DNA of 42,656 nt from a virus: IMG/VR virus record IMGVR_UViG_3300044527_000174, positions 1 to 42,656 of that record; one strand, given 5' to 3'. The notes under the pieces were generated by a model. The model ran no database searches. It worked only from the letters and a program-made list of their open reading frames with translations, and was not told the DNA's origin. Below, in pieces: positions 19,070-28,675 of this stretch (its first letter is position 1; every line of letters starts with the position of its first letter). A program made the position numbers and the translations under genes.

Positions 19070-22000
19070 TTAAAATTTTAAGAATGGTGGTGGTGGTTCT
19101 TCTTCAACAGCTGTTCCAGCAAGTGAACAATTAGGTGCAGCTGTAGTAGTAGTTGTTGTAGTTATTGGTGCTGTTGTACATCCTGTACAGTCTGCACTTG
19201 TACTACAAACCGTAACATCAGTACATGGTTCAATTGTTAATCCTGTTCCACTTGGGTAGTTAGAAGAACAAACTCTAATATTTGCACCACCTGCTAAATT
19301 AGCATTAGTATATCCATTTACACAATCATAGTATTCATAAGCTAAATTACCACCCGTTTCGTTTAGAATATAATAACACAAACAAGACGGTGTTGCTGTT
19401 GTAGTAGTGGTGGTAGTTGGAGAAGTACAACTACCAAGTTGTGTTATGTTACCAGCACCTCCAGTTTGTGTTACTGAACCAGTTTGAGCACATACTACAA
19501 TTGCAGTGGTAACAGTTGCAGAGTTTGGAGTTCCATCACATTCAATCCACTCAACATCTATTGATGGCGCACCTTCAATATTGTAATTGTTACAAGTTAT
19601 CAATGCAGTGGTTGTCGTAGTGGTTGTGCTACTACTAGTACTACTAGTGGTTGTTGTTGTGATTGGTATAGCTGTGGTTGTTGTAGTTGTTGTACTACTA
19701 GTTGATGTAGTGCTAGTGCTACTAGTTGATGTAGTAGTACTAGTGCTACTAGAACTTGTAGTAGTGGTAGTTGTTGGAGGTACAGCAGTGGTAGTAGTTG
19801 TGGTTGTTGTTGGTGTACCTGTTGTTGTAGTTGTGGTTGTTGTGCTACTACTACTACTAGATGTAGTGGTAGTAGTTACAGGTATAGCTGTAGTTGTTGT
19901 GGTAGTGGTAGACGATGTACTAGTTGTTGTGCTAGTAGATGACGTTGTTGTTGTACTACTACTAGTGCTTGTTGTTGTTGTGGTTGTACAGTTAGTGATA
20001 AATACAATCAATCCACCAACCACTTGGAACACTGTGTTAACAGCCTGAGAAGCTCCTGTAAAATACCAACCGTCTGGTATTGTTGTACAATCAGTTGTAC
20101 CATTAGTCACAAACACCTTAGATCCAAGATAGAGTCCTTGATATTCAATAGTGAGGAATGTAGGAACAACATTTACATATGATCCACCAAATGTATTTAG
20201 GTAGGCAACAGCGTTACATGCGGCTGATTGACTTCCTGTAGAAACAACACTGCTTGGGGGAGATATAATATTGTAGCCTGTAAAGAACACATCTTCTATC
20301 AATTCATCAGGTCTTGTACAAGGAGGTATTGGAGGTGGTACTGTCACTACAGCTGTTCCTGATAATGTACAATTTGTTTCTCTAACAGTTCCTGCAAGAT
20401 TACAATTCTTTGTAGTGGTTGTAGTTGTAGTTGAGCTTGTAGAAGTGGTAGATGTACTAGATGTAGTAGTGGTGGTTGGAACAGGTCCAGGAACACCAGC
20501 TATCACTTCAAAGTCATCACAACATCCATTAAGACCAGAATAGAAGAAATTGTTCTCACCAATATACCAGTTAGGGATGTAGCTATGGAAGCTTATCCAA
20601 CTCTTAGTATTAAAGTTGAAAGACACTGTCCAGCTCTTATTACAGAAGTAGGTTTCATCTGTTAGATACACTCTCTCACGTATAGTGATTGGTTTAAGAG
20701 TAGTGGTGGTTGTAGTTGATCCAAAGGATGTTGTTGTACTAGTAGTAGTGCCAGCAGAAGTGGTTGTACTAGTGGTAGTGCTATAAGCGATTTGTTTGTA
20801 TGTCTTTTCAACATAAAACTCTCTATTTACAGCATCATATTTAACATCTTTGCTCTTTGGAACATAGTCAAGCTTAGTGATGAGCACCCTGTCATACTTA
20901 CTATCAAACACACCGTGTAGACCAATTCCTGTGAAGTGGTTATCTGTAGGTACATCTGGGAAGTAACGCAGGATTTCAAATGCCAGGTGGTCTGTAAAGA
21001 ACCTATTAAGTCCTGAACCAAATCCTGACAAGTCTACAGCCTGTGTACCAGTGATAAGGAACACTTGACCACGTTTAGCATCCACAGAGACTTGTCCTTG
21101 TGGAATCTTCAACAACATCTTGTTTTGGGTTCCTACATATCCCAAATCAGTTTCTGCGAAGTCAATCGGAGGAGCTGATCTAAAGAACTGAGGATTACCA
21201 ACATACGCTGCTTGAGGATTACTTGTATCTATCGTAAGGAGGTTGTTGTACATGAGTGTCTTGTTCTCAAAACGAGCAAGCACTGCCTTGTTCTGAATTC
21301 CATCTAGAGATACAAGATCTCCATAGTTCTGAGGGAAGTCATAATAAGATATAGCTCTGTAAATCAACCAGCTATTTACCCTATTATCAGAGTCAATGTT
21401 CTGAGAATCAGAATAGATAGCTCTGAAAGGATAAAAGGTGAAGCAAGGTCTATCCCAGTCAATAGGTAGATTTGTAAATGTATTCTCTCTGTTCTGCTTA
21501 GAATATGTGACATTATAGTAGTAGGTGTTATCCTGAACAATAGGAACATAACTTTGTTGCACCCAGTCATCAGGAATACCTGTACTCACGTGAGGCCAGA
21601 AGTCACCCTCTCTGTTGTTGAAAGCTTGACGTAAGTCTACGTTATAAGAGCTCTCACAATAGAAATTAGGAATACCATATGCAAATAGATAGAAGTATCC
21701 ATCATAGAATGTTCTTCCAGGATTGCTATCCTTAGGTTGCCCAGGAGCTACAAACTGACTGTTAGGACAGTCAAAGTTGTGAGCCTTGTAGGAAATAATG
21801 TTTGATAACACACCTACACTTGTAATAGTGTAGTCTCTAAGAATAGAACGTGCTGAGTGCCAGTATTTTGGATAGGCTATGTTACCTATCTCATCATAGA
21901 ATATATCACTATCATCAGGAGCATTCACACGGTTGTCTATAAAGAATGGAAGCTTGGTCTTGAATGCAAATCTGCTAATGAATGTATCACCACCAAACAC

Positions 22001-25000
22001 TGTTTGTATGTCGGGAGTGTTTTCATCTACAAGCACTTGGAAACCAGTGTCCACCGTGCTGTAAGAATAGATTTGTCCGTATTGGTTAACAAATACATTC
22101 TTAAGAGATGCGTAGTAAGAAACAACAGACATGTCTTCTTCCTTAGCAGGAGCTTGACACTTGCTTCTTTCTGATATAGTAAATCTTGATATGTCTGTAA
22201 CTATTGAACTTCCTGCAGACAGCATGTTAGGGCTTTGGTCTGGGAAAGGAAGACCTGGTCTATCTAGGTCAGTTCTTAGGTAGACAGATGATTCTCTTTG
22301 GAAGTTGTTGATGTTGTATATATCACCAACGTTCTGTACACCAGGAATCAAATATCTAGCGATGTCAAGGTTACGTTGCTTAATCCCTTGATCATCAGGA
22401 ACTCCTACACCATAGTTATAATCTCCTATAGAGTTGAAAGAATAGGCATAGTTCTTCCTTGTGATGCCATTTACATAGATGGTTAAATACGCCTGATATG
22501 CTGTAAACATAGCAGTCGCATTGAATGGTGTGGTTACATCACCTAGTTCTTCAGCACTTTCAAGAGCATCACGCTGAGCTTCTTCTGTTAAGAGTTTGTA
22601 CTTAGCGTTATCTCTTACCTCAACAAAGTGACCTTTACCTCTACCAAACATTACACTCTCAAGCTTCAGAACACCACCTAAGAAAGGCTGTCCAAAAGAA
22701 GTTTCAGGAGAGTTAAATATCTGTCTGTATTTTTCTGTAAATCCAGGTTGAGGATTCTCAGCTTTACAGTTTTCACCTGTAACAAGTGTTGGACCAGTAA
22801 AACAGATTTCACCAGGGCCTTCAATTTGTACAGGACCACCTGTGCCAGGAACTACATATAATGTATACACTGGAGAGGTAGGCCATCCATTCACCCATTG
22901 TGTAGTGATACCTGTATAGATGTCGTTCCACTCAATTCTACCACCTCTGGCAAATGCAAAAGGACTTGGATTACAAACCTGAGCTGTCCATATCTCATAT
23001 GTAGAAAGCCCCACTCTTCCTGTTGCAGGACCAAGGATTGTAGGCTTACCTATTGAGCAAAGTGGATATTGACCAATTGCAAAGTATTTCTTTTTTGTTG
23101 CTTTGTTTGTATTGCAATCAGTGTATTCCACCTCAGCAAAAGATGGTCCGCCAGCAGGGTCTACAACAAGTGTGTCTATGAATATAGTATACCCATCACA
23201 GATTTGTGAGTAGGCATTGTTAGTTGTATTAAGGAATGGATCTGAGTTAAGATCGTTGTATGGGTAGTTAGGATAGTAGTAGGTTTCTTCTTCTCTCTCA
23301 TACGTATTTACGTTTCTAAGGATACCCTTAGCAACAATAGACTTGTTTGTACCACGGTCAGCACGGATGATTTTGAATGCTACAATATCATCTTTCTGCT
23401 CTGGTGTAAGAGTAGATGTCTGAATAAGTGAGCTCACTAGTTGTACATCTATTTGTACACCAATAGGGAACACAGCATCATTACCCTGAACCATACCTGA
23501 AGGTCCTGTAAATATCTTAGATTCGTAAGCAGGACTTACGTTGATATCAGGGAACTTGTGGTGCCTAATAGGTTGACCAGCAAGATCACCCCATACATCT
23601 TTGTTACATGGGTAGGTGTCTGTTGATTCCCAATAACCAAACTCACCATACTGATAAGGGCCTCTGTAATCAAAAGCTGGCGAATATCCAGGACTTGTAC
23701 CAATTACAAATCCTGTGTTGTAGATTTTCCAATAAGAGCTATATCCTACTCCTCCAGATGTGTAATCAGGAACGCCTATAAAGTCTGGGTTGGTATCTGG
23801 TACATCAGGTTGTAGATTCTCTGTAGGACCTTTGATTCTACCAGGAATATGAAATCCATCTGTCTGCTTACCATTCTTAAGCAAGAACACTATCTCAAAA
23901 GCATACACCTCATCTCTCAGATAACCTCTGAGATTGGTGGCATTCAACTCATCTGAATAGTTTTGGTCAGCAGGAATTCTCCAGCTTTCCCATAACAGAG
24001 GAATTTGATTAGCAATGCTTTGGTAGTTAATACGATCAATAGATGTAAGGTTGTCCCATATCAAGACATCTTGTGCTGTTGTAAGGTCTTGAGCAATATC
24101 GTAATAAGGGAACTTCTCAAATATATCATTGATGGTCAGTCTAATTTGTGTTACGTTCTGACCAGTGTATGGGATTTCTTTTTGAACAGCATCAATATAA
24201 TATGTGCCAACCAGCTCAACAGAAGTGATGTCATTGATTGTCTTAATCACCGCTAAGTTGAAATACTGGTAAAGTCCTGTGTCCTCCAGATTGCTTATAT
24301 TGAGGATGATAGACTTCCCAACAGGATAGTTGAAGTTCACTGATGTAATGAACTTATCAGCAATAGGTGTTGGGTTGGTAACAGAATAGTAGGACGTGTA
24401 AGGATTACCCTGAGCATCAGAGTATTGTGCAGCAAACTGATATGTACCAGCAATCAGGTTACCTGTGCTAGTAACATCAATTACCTCCAGTTGAGGGATG
24501 TTAAAGTTGGGTTGAAGCTTAAGTTGATTACAGTCTAGGTCATCTGTATATTCTGGATCACAGAACGGAGTTCCAGATTTTAGAACTTTTGGAATATTAT
24601 CAATGTCCAAATATCTCCTAGGATTGAATCCATCTGTCCAATAAATCTCTGTGGTGCAATTAGTTATCTTATGCGCCACCTTATGGATGGGATAGCCAGT
24701 ATTGAAGTTGAGGCAAGGAGCATTTACAATAACACGATATACGCAATCATTGTTCTCCATCTGTCCAATCTGACTAGCTCCTGTATCAGGGTTAGTGATA
24801 AAGAATATATGTTTGTTCTTCTCTTGGATGAAGTGGTTACCTATAAGCACAAAACCAGAAGGGAACGTAACACAAAGTTCGTTCCCTGGCTCATTCTGAT
24901 AGTTTACAGAATTAGCATCATAGTTTTCAACAGCAGCATTTAATGCATACGTTAATTTCCCCTTCGCAATTTGGTTAGGGGTTTGGTCCATGTTAAGACC

Positions 25001-25054
25001 TGTAGTAGCATTGTTATACTCCTGTCTAATATTGCCTTGTTCCTGTTCAGCCAT
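19070..25054 (-). CDS. Tail nozzle/'muzzle'-like protein with Thr-linker C-terminal domains, 1994 aa
   Basis: Residues 1-1420 form a long, beta-rich body without low-complexity sequence. It begins with a segment (TGLNMDQTPNQIAKGKLTYA) typical of P22 gp10-like tail hub/nozzle proteins that open by describing a repeated-strand propeller. Size and position directly after the ring/adaptor genes match the distal tail 'muzzle' of crAss-like virions. Thr/Ser linkers follow at about 1422-1452, 1524-1548, 1691-1817, 1879-1890 and 1962-1972. Two small Cys-bounded domains sit between the last linkers (about 1821-1875 and 1891-1949). The chain ends in a short Pro-rich tail (EEEPPPPFLKF). The C-terminal modules probably project outward as adhesins. 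The nozzle assignment is a family-level inference; the linker architecture is seen directly. Confidence 0.7.
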   Translation of the reverse strand: MAEQEQGNIRQEYNNATTGLNMDQTPNQIAKGKLTYALNAAVENYDANSVNYQNEPGNELCVTFPSGFVLIGNHFIQEKNKHIFFITNPDTGASQIGQMENNDCVYRVIVNAPCLNFNTGYPIHKVAHKITNCTTEIYWTDGFNPRRYLDIDNIPKVLKSGTPFCDPEYTDDLDCNQLKLQPNFNIPQLEVIDVTSTGNLIAGTYQFAAQYSDAQGNPYTSYYSVTNPTPIADKFITSVNFNYPVGKSIILNISNLEDTGLYQYFNLAVIKTINDITSVELVGTYYIDAVQKEIPYTGQNVTQIRLTINDIFEKFPYYDIAQDLTTAQDVLIWDNLTSIDRINYQSIANQIPLLWESWRIPADQNYSDELNATNLRGYLRDEVYAFEIVFLLKNGKQTDGFHIPGRIKGPTENLQPDVPDTNPDFIGVPDYTSGGVGYSSYWKIYNTGFVIGTSPGYSPAFDYRGPYQYGEFGYWESTDTYPCNKDVWGDLAGQPIRHHKFPDINVSPAYESKIFTGPSGMVQGNDAVFPIGVQIDVQLVSSLIQTSTLTPEQKDDIVAFKIIRADRGTNKSIVAKGILRNVNTYEREEETYYYPNYPYNDLNSDPFLNTTNNAYSQICDGYTIFIDTLVVDPAGGPSFAEVEYTDCNTNKATKKKYFAIGQYPLCSIGKPTILGPATGRVGLSTYEIWTAQVCNPSPFAFARGGRIEWNDIYTGITTQWVNGWPTSPVYTLYVVPGTGGPVQIEGPGEICFTGPTLVTGENCKAENPQPGFTEKYRQIFNSPETSFGQPFLGGVLKLESVMFGRGKGHFVEVRDNAKYKLLTEEAQRDALESAEELGDVTTPFNATAMFTAYQAYLTIYVNGITRKNYAYSFNSIGDYNYGVGVPDDQGIKQRNLDIARYLIPGVQNVGDIYNINNFQRESSVYLRTDLDRPGLPFPDQSPNMLSAGSSIVTDISRFTISERSKCQAPAKEEDMSVVSYYASLKNVFVNQYGQIYSYSTVDTGFQVLVDENTPDIQTVFGGDTFISRFAFKTKLPFFIDNRVNAPDDSDIFYDEIGNIAYPKYWHSARSILRDYTITSVGVLSNIISYKAHNFDCPNSQFVAPGQPKDSNPGRTFYDGYFYLFAYGIPNFYCESSYNVDLRQAFNNREGDFWPHVSTGIPDDWVQQSYVPIVQDNTYYYNVTYSKQNRENTFTNLPIDWDRPCFTFYPFRAIYSDSQNIDSDNRVNSWLIYRAISYYDFPQNYGDLVSLDGIQNKAVLARFENKTLMYNNLLTIDTSNPQAAYVGNPQFFRSAPPIDFAETDLGYVGTQNKMLLKIPQGQVSVDAKRGQVFLITGTQAVDLSGFGSGLNRFFTDHLAFEILRYFPDVPTDNHFTGIGLHGVFDSKYDRVLITKLDYVPKSKDVKYDAVNREFYVEKTYKQIAYSTTTSTTTSAGTTTSTTTSFGSTTTTTTLKPITIRERVYLTDETYFCNKSWTVSFNFNTKSWISFHSYIPNWYIGENNFFYSGLNGCCDDFEVIAGVPGPVPTTTTTSSTSTTSTSSTTTTTTTKNCNLAGTVRETNCTLSGTAVVTVPPPIPPCTRPDELIEDVFFTGYNIISPPSSVVSTGSQSAACNAVAYLNTFGGSYVNVVPTFLTIEYQGLYLGSKVFVTNGTTDCTTIPDGWYFTGASQAVNTVFQVVGGLIVFITNCTTTTTTSTSSSTTTTSSTSTTTSTSSTTTTTTTAIPVTTTTTSSSSSSTTTTTTTTGTPTTTTTTTTAVPPTTTTTTSSSSTSTTTSTSSTSTTSTSSTTTTTTTAIPITTTTTSSTSSSTTTTTTTALITCNNYNIEGAPSIDVEWIECDGTPNSATVTTAIVVCAQTGSVTQTGGAGNITQLGSCTSPTTTTTTTATPSCLCYYILNETGGNLAYEYYDCVNGYTNANLAGGANIRVCSSNYPSGTGLTIEPCTDVTVCSTSADCTGCTTAPITTTTTTTAAPNCSLAGTAVEEEPPPPFLKF
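19605..19985 (-). repeat. Low-complexity Thr/Ser-coding repeat (about 127 codons)
   Basis: On the minus strand this is a near-uninterrupted run of ACA/ACT/ACC and AGT/AGC codons. Short Pro punctuations (AIPV, GTP, AVPP, AIPI) recur at intervals of roughly 20-35 residues. Shorter runs of the same kind lie at about 20411-20485 and 20700-20790 in the same gene. Synonymous codon mixing suggests selection for the Thr/Ser protein stretch rather than simple trinucleotide slippage, although length variation is likely. Confidence 0.85.
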
Positions 25055-25059
25055 TAGTA

Positions 25060-26031
25060 TTAATTATTGCGTCTCCAACCGTATCTATTAGTACGATTAG
25101 GAAGTTCATACATGTTAAATCTGTTCAAGTCATTCTTAATCCTACGTTGCTTAGTCCAAGGATCTTGTTTCTTAACCTCAATGTCAGCCATGATAAATGC
25201 CTCATCAGCCATCTGTTTGTAGTTCACCATCTTCCTTTCTAGCTGATTGTATGTCTCATCATTCACTTGATTGGTAAGTGTTTCTATCACCTTATACTTA
25301 ATGAAAGCTTCAACAAACTCTCTAATACGATAGTTGTCAGGAATCAACTGATTTCCACCAGCATCATATTCTGTAGCATAAAACAACAGATGTACCACAC
25401 CATTACGGAAGTTAGTGACAAACTTATTGTCTCTGATATCAAATGAATCATACCAAGAGGAACCAGGAGTGAACTCATTAATAGGAGGTGCCTGTGCATA
25501 GAACTCCCAGTTATTGGTATAGTCTACACCACAGTTACCTTGTGCAGATATGTTACCAGGTTTTAGTAAGTATTCTCTACGATAGCTAACTGCTGTTTGA
25601 TTATTAGTCTTGTATACTGTCTGAACCAATTCAGGCATACAAGATCCATCACATCCTACATTACCACAACAAGGGCTGGGGATAGTACAATCTGTGGTGA
25701 TAGGGCTCACCTGAATTGTTGTAGATGTAGCAGCTTGTGAGTAGAATGAGTTAGCCTGTTGATAAGGAAAACCATTTACAGCTGTACACATCCAAGCCTC
25801 TCTCACAGCAAAGAAGTTGTCTGGGAGCCTAGCTTGATAGTCGTTAATGTATAGGATTTCCTGAGAAATCACATAAGTGGTTCTACCCAACTTTCTGAGA
25901 CATTTGTCCAGATAGGTAGGGAACATCAAATCATCAACTGCCCCTGTATCAAAATAGCTTTTGAATTCCTCCTTAACTGTAGCGTATACAGGCTCAGGGC
26001 TGATGAAATTATATTTGTAATAGTATGACAT
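25060..26031 (-). CDS. Tail ring/adaptor-type protein, 323 aa
   Basis: The N-terminal region (about 1-80) is helical and rich in aromatic residues. A mixed region follows with a Cys-rich insert near residues 112-132 (DCTIPSPCCGNVGCDGSC). A long helix-forming C-terminal part (about 225-300) includes EAFIKYKVIETLTNQ and a basic tail. Together with its place between the IHF-like gene and the nozzle gene, this matches the conserved neck/ring components of crAss-like phages that connect portal to tail. I cannot say which ring protein it is. The Cys-rich insert may bind metal. It begins 5 bases after the upstream stop and ends 5 bases before the nozzle ATG. Confidence 0.6.
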   Translation of the reverse strand: MSYYYKYNFISPEPVYATVKEEFKSYFDTGAVDDLMFPTYLDKCLRKLGRTTYVISQEILYINDYQARLPDNFFAVREAWMCTAVNGFPYQQANSFYSQAATSTTIQVSPITTDCTIPSPCCGNVGCDGSCMPELVQTVYKTNNQTAVSYRREYLLKPGNISAQGNCGVDYTNNWEFYAQAPPINEFTPGSSWYDSFDIRDNKFVTNFRNGVVHLLFYATEYDAGGNQLIPDNYRIREFVEAFIKYKVIETLTNQVNDETYNQLERKMVNYKQMADEAFIMADIEVKKQDPWTKQRRIKNDLNRFNMYELPNRTNRYGWRRNN

Positions 26032-26036
26032 CTATT

Positions 26037-26513
26037 TTACTTTTTCCATTCGTGATAGAGATGTTGATATTTATCGTCAGCTCTTATATAGTGAGAAAGA
26101 AGTCTAGACGTGTTTCTGGAAGGTTTAAAATACCACAACGGTGATTGTCTAAATCTAGCTGTTGACTTAAACCACATCCATCCAAAGAAGAAGCCCTCTG
26201 TGTGAAAGTTAAAGTTATAAATACGTTTACCTTTCTCCTTTGTCTTTTTCCAGTCAATAGGAAGGTTGACAAACTCTTTTCCATGAATGTCTTTTACCTT
26301 CTTACGCTTTTTCTTGTTTATGGCAAACTCACCAAAACCAAAAGGCAGCTTTGCTTTCTCTCCTGTCTCAAGAATGTATTCTTTAAATGCATCGTTAAAA
26401 GAATAAACGATGTTTCTCCATTGATCAAAGGTGAGCTTTATGGACGGATGTTTCTTACAGAAACTGTTGTAGTTTTCTTTGCTGGCGCTTCTCCAGTCTA
26501 TCTTTACTCTCAT
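26037..26513 (-). CDS. Small basic protein in the IHF-like slot of crAss-like phages, 158 aa
   Basis: The protein is strongly basic and aromatic, with KKKRKKVKDIHGKEF near residues 67-81 and a Trp/Phe-rich part around 104-130. Conserved crAss-like gene order places a small IHF-subunit-like protein between tail stabilisation and tube genes, and this gene has that position, size and charge. An early helical segment followed by a basic beta arm would fit an HU/IHF-type fold. I cannot confirm the fold from sequence alone, and the same protein may act as a structural ring component rather than a DNA bender. It lies 3 bases after the upstream stop. Confidence 0.5.
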   Translation of the reverse strand: MRVKIDWRSASKENYNSFCKKHPSIKLTFDQWRNIVYSFNDAFKEYILETGEKAKLPFGFGEFAINKKKRKKVKDIHGKEFVNLPIDWKKTKEKGKRIYNFNFHTEGFFFGWMWFKSTARFRQSPLWYFKPSRNTSRLLSHYIRADDKYQHLYHEWKK

Positions 26514-26516
26514 ATC

Positions 26517-27245
26517 TTATCTCAAATTTGGAGCGTTAGGTGCTTGACCATCAACTCCATCATTTGTGATGTCTGTCTTCAATTTGAAATACGTAGAGAG
26601 AAGCTTCTGAGAAGTGAGTTCCAACACCTGCTTTTCTAGATAGCCAGGAACTGGAGATTCTTTATCTAAAGGATTTACACACAGTTGCTCTGGTGTATAG
26701 CTAGGAGTTCCGCATCCACATTCTGGATACATTATCTCATTTGGAACATCTTCCTCGAAAAGAGCAACAAGTCTGATTGCTTTTAAGAGTGGGTTGTTCA
26801 CATACAGATATCCGTTAGAAATCCAATAGTATTCCTCCTTCTTAATTATAGGAAGCTTGAGCAAGTTCACGTATCGGTTGATGGTTATTTCCTTAAGTTT
26901 CTTTCCCTGACCACTCATGGCGTTAATTGAATAAACACCCTGAATGACATATTGATAATTACCCTCTGTAATCCTAGGCAGCTTGAATCTTGTTCTAGCC
27001 ACTGTGCAAGGATCTACATAATCACAACATTCAGAAATAGGAACTTCCACCATCTCCAAGCAGGGAATGGTGGTAAAAACTGTATCGGTTGCCCATAACT
27101 TCCTCAGATTAGTCTCACGCTTAATCAAGAGGAAGGCATTGTTTCTAATTTCAGACATGACAGCTCTATCCGTGATCAAGTTGTCCGTGGAGAGCAACTT
27201 GTGCATAGAGCGCGTATCTGAAACTAGCTTCCTAAAAGTTGACAT
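26517..27245 (-). CDS. Tail stabilisation/adaptor-type protein, 242 aa
   Basis: It has an N-terminal helical part (about 1-50) and a beta-rich middle with paired Cys (ECCDYVDPC near 73-81 and ECGCG near 174-178). A C-terminal helix (about 203-225) precedes a disordered Asp/Asn/Pro tail. Order in the operon and size match the P22 gp4-like stabilisation proteins of crAss-like phages; this is inference. The start overlaps the stop of the phosphoesterase gene as TAATG, so the two are probably translated together. Confidence 0.55.
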   Translation of the reverse strand: MSTFRKLVSDTRSMHKLLSTDNLITDRAVMSEIRNNAFLLIKRETNLRKLWATDTVFTTIPCLEMVEVPISECCDYVDPCTVARTRFKLPRITEGNYQYVIQGVYSINAMSGQGKKLKEITINRYVNLLKLPIIKKEEYYWISNGYLYVNNPLLKAIRLVALFEEDVPNEIMYPECGCGTPSYTPEQLCVNPLDKESPVPGYLEKQVLELTSQKLLSTYFKLKTDITNDGVDGQAPNAPNLR

Positions 27246-28495
27246 TATAAATACTGTTTGAATATGTTTGTTATTCCATCTTGGAGATCTATCAAGAATC
27301 CTGTCACTTCACCCTTGGTGATGGTGTATCCATTCTTATCATCCCAAGAACTCTTGGCTGTAGAGAATGCAGGTAGTTGATAGAACTTAATACCATTGAA
27401 ATCAAGACTCATTTCATGGTGTTTGTCACCTGTAAATATGTAGAAATTATCGTGTTCTGACCATCCGTTCTTAAATTCCATAGGGAACAAGCCAGCAAGC
27501 TTTGCAGGTTTTAGAGCATCTCCGTGGTTAAACATTAATGCTGATGTACCATAGCTCACATACTTTCTATACCTTGGAGAGATGTCAAAGAATACACGCT
27601 CCTCATTTCTGAAATAGGTTTGTAACCAACTGGCTAAATGCCATCCTACATATTCATCATGATTGCCAGCTACAAAGATTACATCCACATCTCTTCCTTT
27701 CTGAAGGAGCAGGTTTATCACGCTCACTTCATGATCACATATTGCCTGAAAAGAATCGTGATATGAAAGAATGTTTTGTTGTGGTGTACCTTTTGTAGTT
27801 GCATTGGTGAACTCACTGTTAAACTCATCAGAACCAATGATGTATTTGATATCTGTGAGATTGTTAGATAGGGAAGCTTGATTTAAGATTATTTCCACCC
27901 TCTGGATGAAATCACCAAAGCGCTGGTCTATATCATTCTCTCCTCCTATGTCTAACTTGTTTAAATGGGAATCCTGTTTGTTGATGATTAGGCAAGCATC
28001 TTTCTTACCCTTCTCATACTTAGGAGCCATTACTTCTGGAGATACTGGCTTATAGTTTTCTAGGAAGGAGATAAAGCTGTCTTGAAACACTTGCTCATCC
28101 TTCTTCTTACCCAACCATGCTTTTACTTGCCAATGAGGACTGTTTCCATTACCCCAGTAGTTCTGTACGTATTTAGTTATCTCCCACTTCTCTGTGTCAA
28201 TATTGCACTTCTCAATTAACTCATCTAAACTTTTGATTTCATCTTTAGAGTTGAATACCACCTCACCTGTTCCTTTCTGTATATCCTCTAAAAACCTTAC
28301 TACATGGTCTTCTAACTCTCCAATGTAGTTTGAAATCTCAGCATCATTTTGTATTTCTTCTGATCCTCGCAACCCCTTCAGTAACTCATCCACCTCGTTC
28401 TCTGTGATGTTTAGTTTGTCTGCATAGAACTTTTTGCTCTTTTTCCAGTGGAGCATTTGCTCCAGTTGTTGCAGAAGGGATTGATTTTCAGGCAT
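27245..28495 (-). CDS. Calcineurin-like metallophosphoesterase with N-terminal helix-turn-helix-like segment, 416 aa
   Basis: All the metal-binding motifs of the calcineurin-like family are present in order: DSH at residues 175-177, GSDEFN at 221-226, GNHDE at 277-281, HGD at 324-326 and GDKHH at 356-360. Such enzymes cleave phosphomono- or phosphodiesters, including nucleic acids and cyclic nucleotides, using two metal ions. Before the catalytic domain, residues 20-42 (KKFYADKLNITENEVDELL) resemble a helix-turn-helix. Residues 103-130 form a Trp-rich segment. A terminator and a promoter precede the gene, and it is coupled to a structural tail gene downstream, so the enzyme may be in the virion or made with it. 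Substrate is unknown; a nuclease or signalling-nucleotide hydrolase acting early in infection is possible. Confidence 0.85.
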   Translation of the reverse strand: MPENQSLLQQLEQMLHWKKSKKFYADKLNITENEVDELLKGLRGSEEIQNDAEISNYIGELEDHVVRFLEDIQKGTGEVVFNSKDEIKSLDELIEKCNIDTEKWEITKYVQNYWGNGNSPHWQVKAWLGKKKDEQVFQDSFISFLENYKPVSPEVMAPKYEKGKKDACLIINKQDSHLNKLDIGGENDIDQRFGDFIQRVEIILNQASLSNNLTDIKYIIGSDEFNSEFTNATTKGTPQQNILSYHDSFQAICDHEVSVINLLLQKGRDVDVIFVAGNHDEYVGWHLASWLQTYFRNEERVFFDISPRYRKYVSYGTSALMFNHGDALKPAKLAGLFPMEFKNGWSEHDNFYIFTGDKHHEMSLDFNGIKFYQLPAFSTAKSSWDDKNGYTITKGEVTGFLIDLQDGITNIFKQYL

Positions 28496-28523
28496 TTACA
28501 ACTTTTTTAAATTAAAATTGCCC

Positions 28524-28556
28524 TAAAGGTACGAAGGTTTTTTGGTATTTTCCAAA
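28524..28556 (-). promoter_or_regulatory. Candidate promoter before the phosphoesterase gene
   Basis: On the minus strand TTTG (28553-28556) is followed after 21 bases by TACCTTTA (28524-28531), matching the Bacteroidota -7 box TAnnTTTG at seven of eight positions. It lies between the intrinsic terminator at 28602-28637 and the ATG at 28495, where a promoter restarting the transcript would be expected. Confidence 0.45.
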
Positions 28557-28601
28557 TTATTTTAACCTTTCTGGTTATCCATTCTAACCAACTTAGTTAT
28601 A

Positions 28602-28637
28602 AATAAAAAAACTCCCCAGGGTAGAAACCCCAGGGAG
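28602..28637 (-). terminator. Intrinsic terminator after the Thr-linker protein gene
   Basis: Read on the minus strand, CTCCCTGGGGT, loop TTCT and ACCCTGGGGAG form an 11-bp stem with two G-U pairs (28612-28637), followed directly by seven T residues (28605-28611). It sits 38 bases after the stop of the 28676-29203 gene. Strand and placement fit termination of the capsid-fibre transcript. Confidence 0.8.
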
Positions 28638-28675
28638 AAACCCTGAAAACCAACAAACAGAGCTTTTTTATTATT

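Noticed and set aside
19605-19985. Possible CRISPR array or tandem-repeat array
   Set aside because: There are no constant repeats with unique spacers. The periodicity is coding low complexity with mixed synonymous codons.
19587-20048. Long Val/Leu-rich open frame on the plus strand, resembling a membrane protein
   Set aside because: It is the antisense of Thr/Ser codons (GTT/GTA/GTG from AAC-type complements) in the nozzle gene. The hydrophobic composition is an artefact of the low-complexity DNA.
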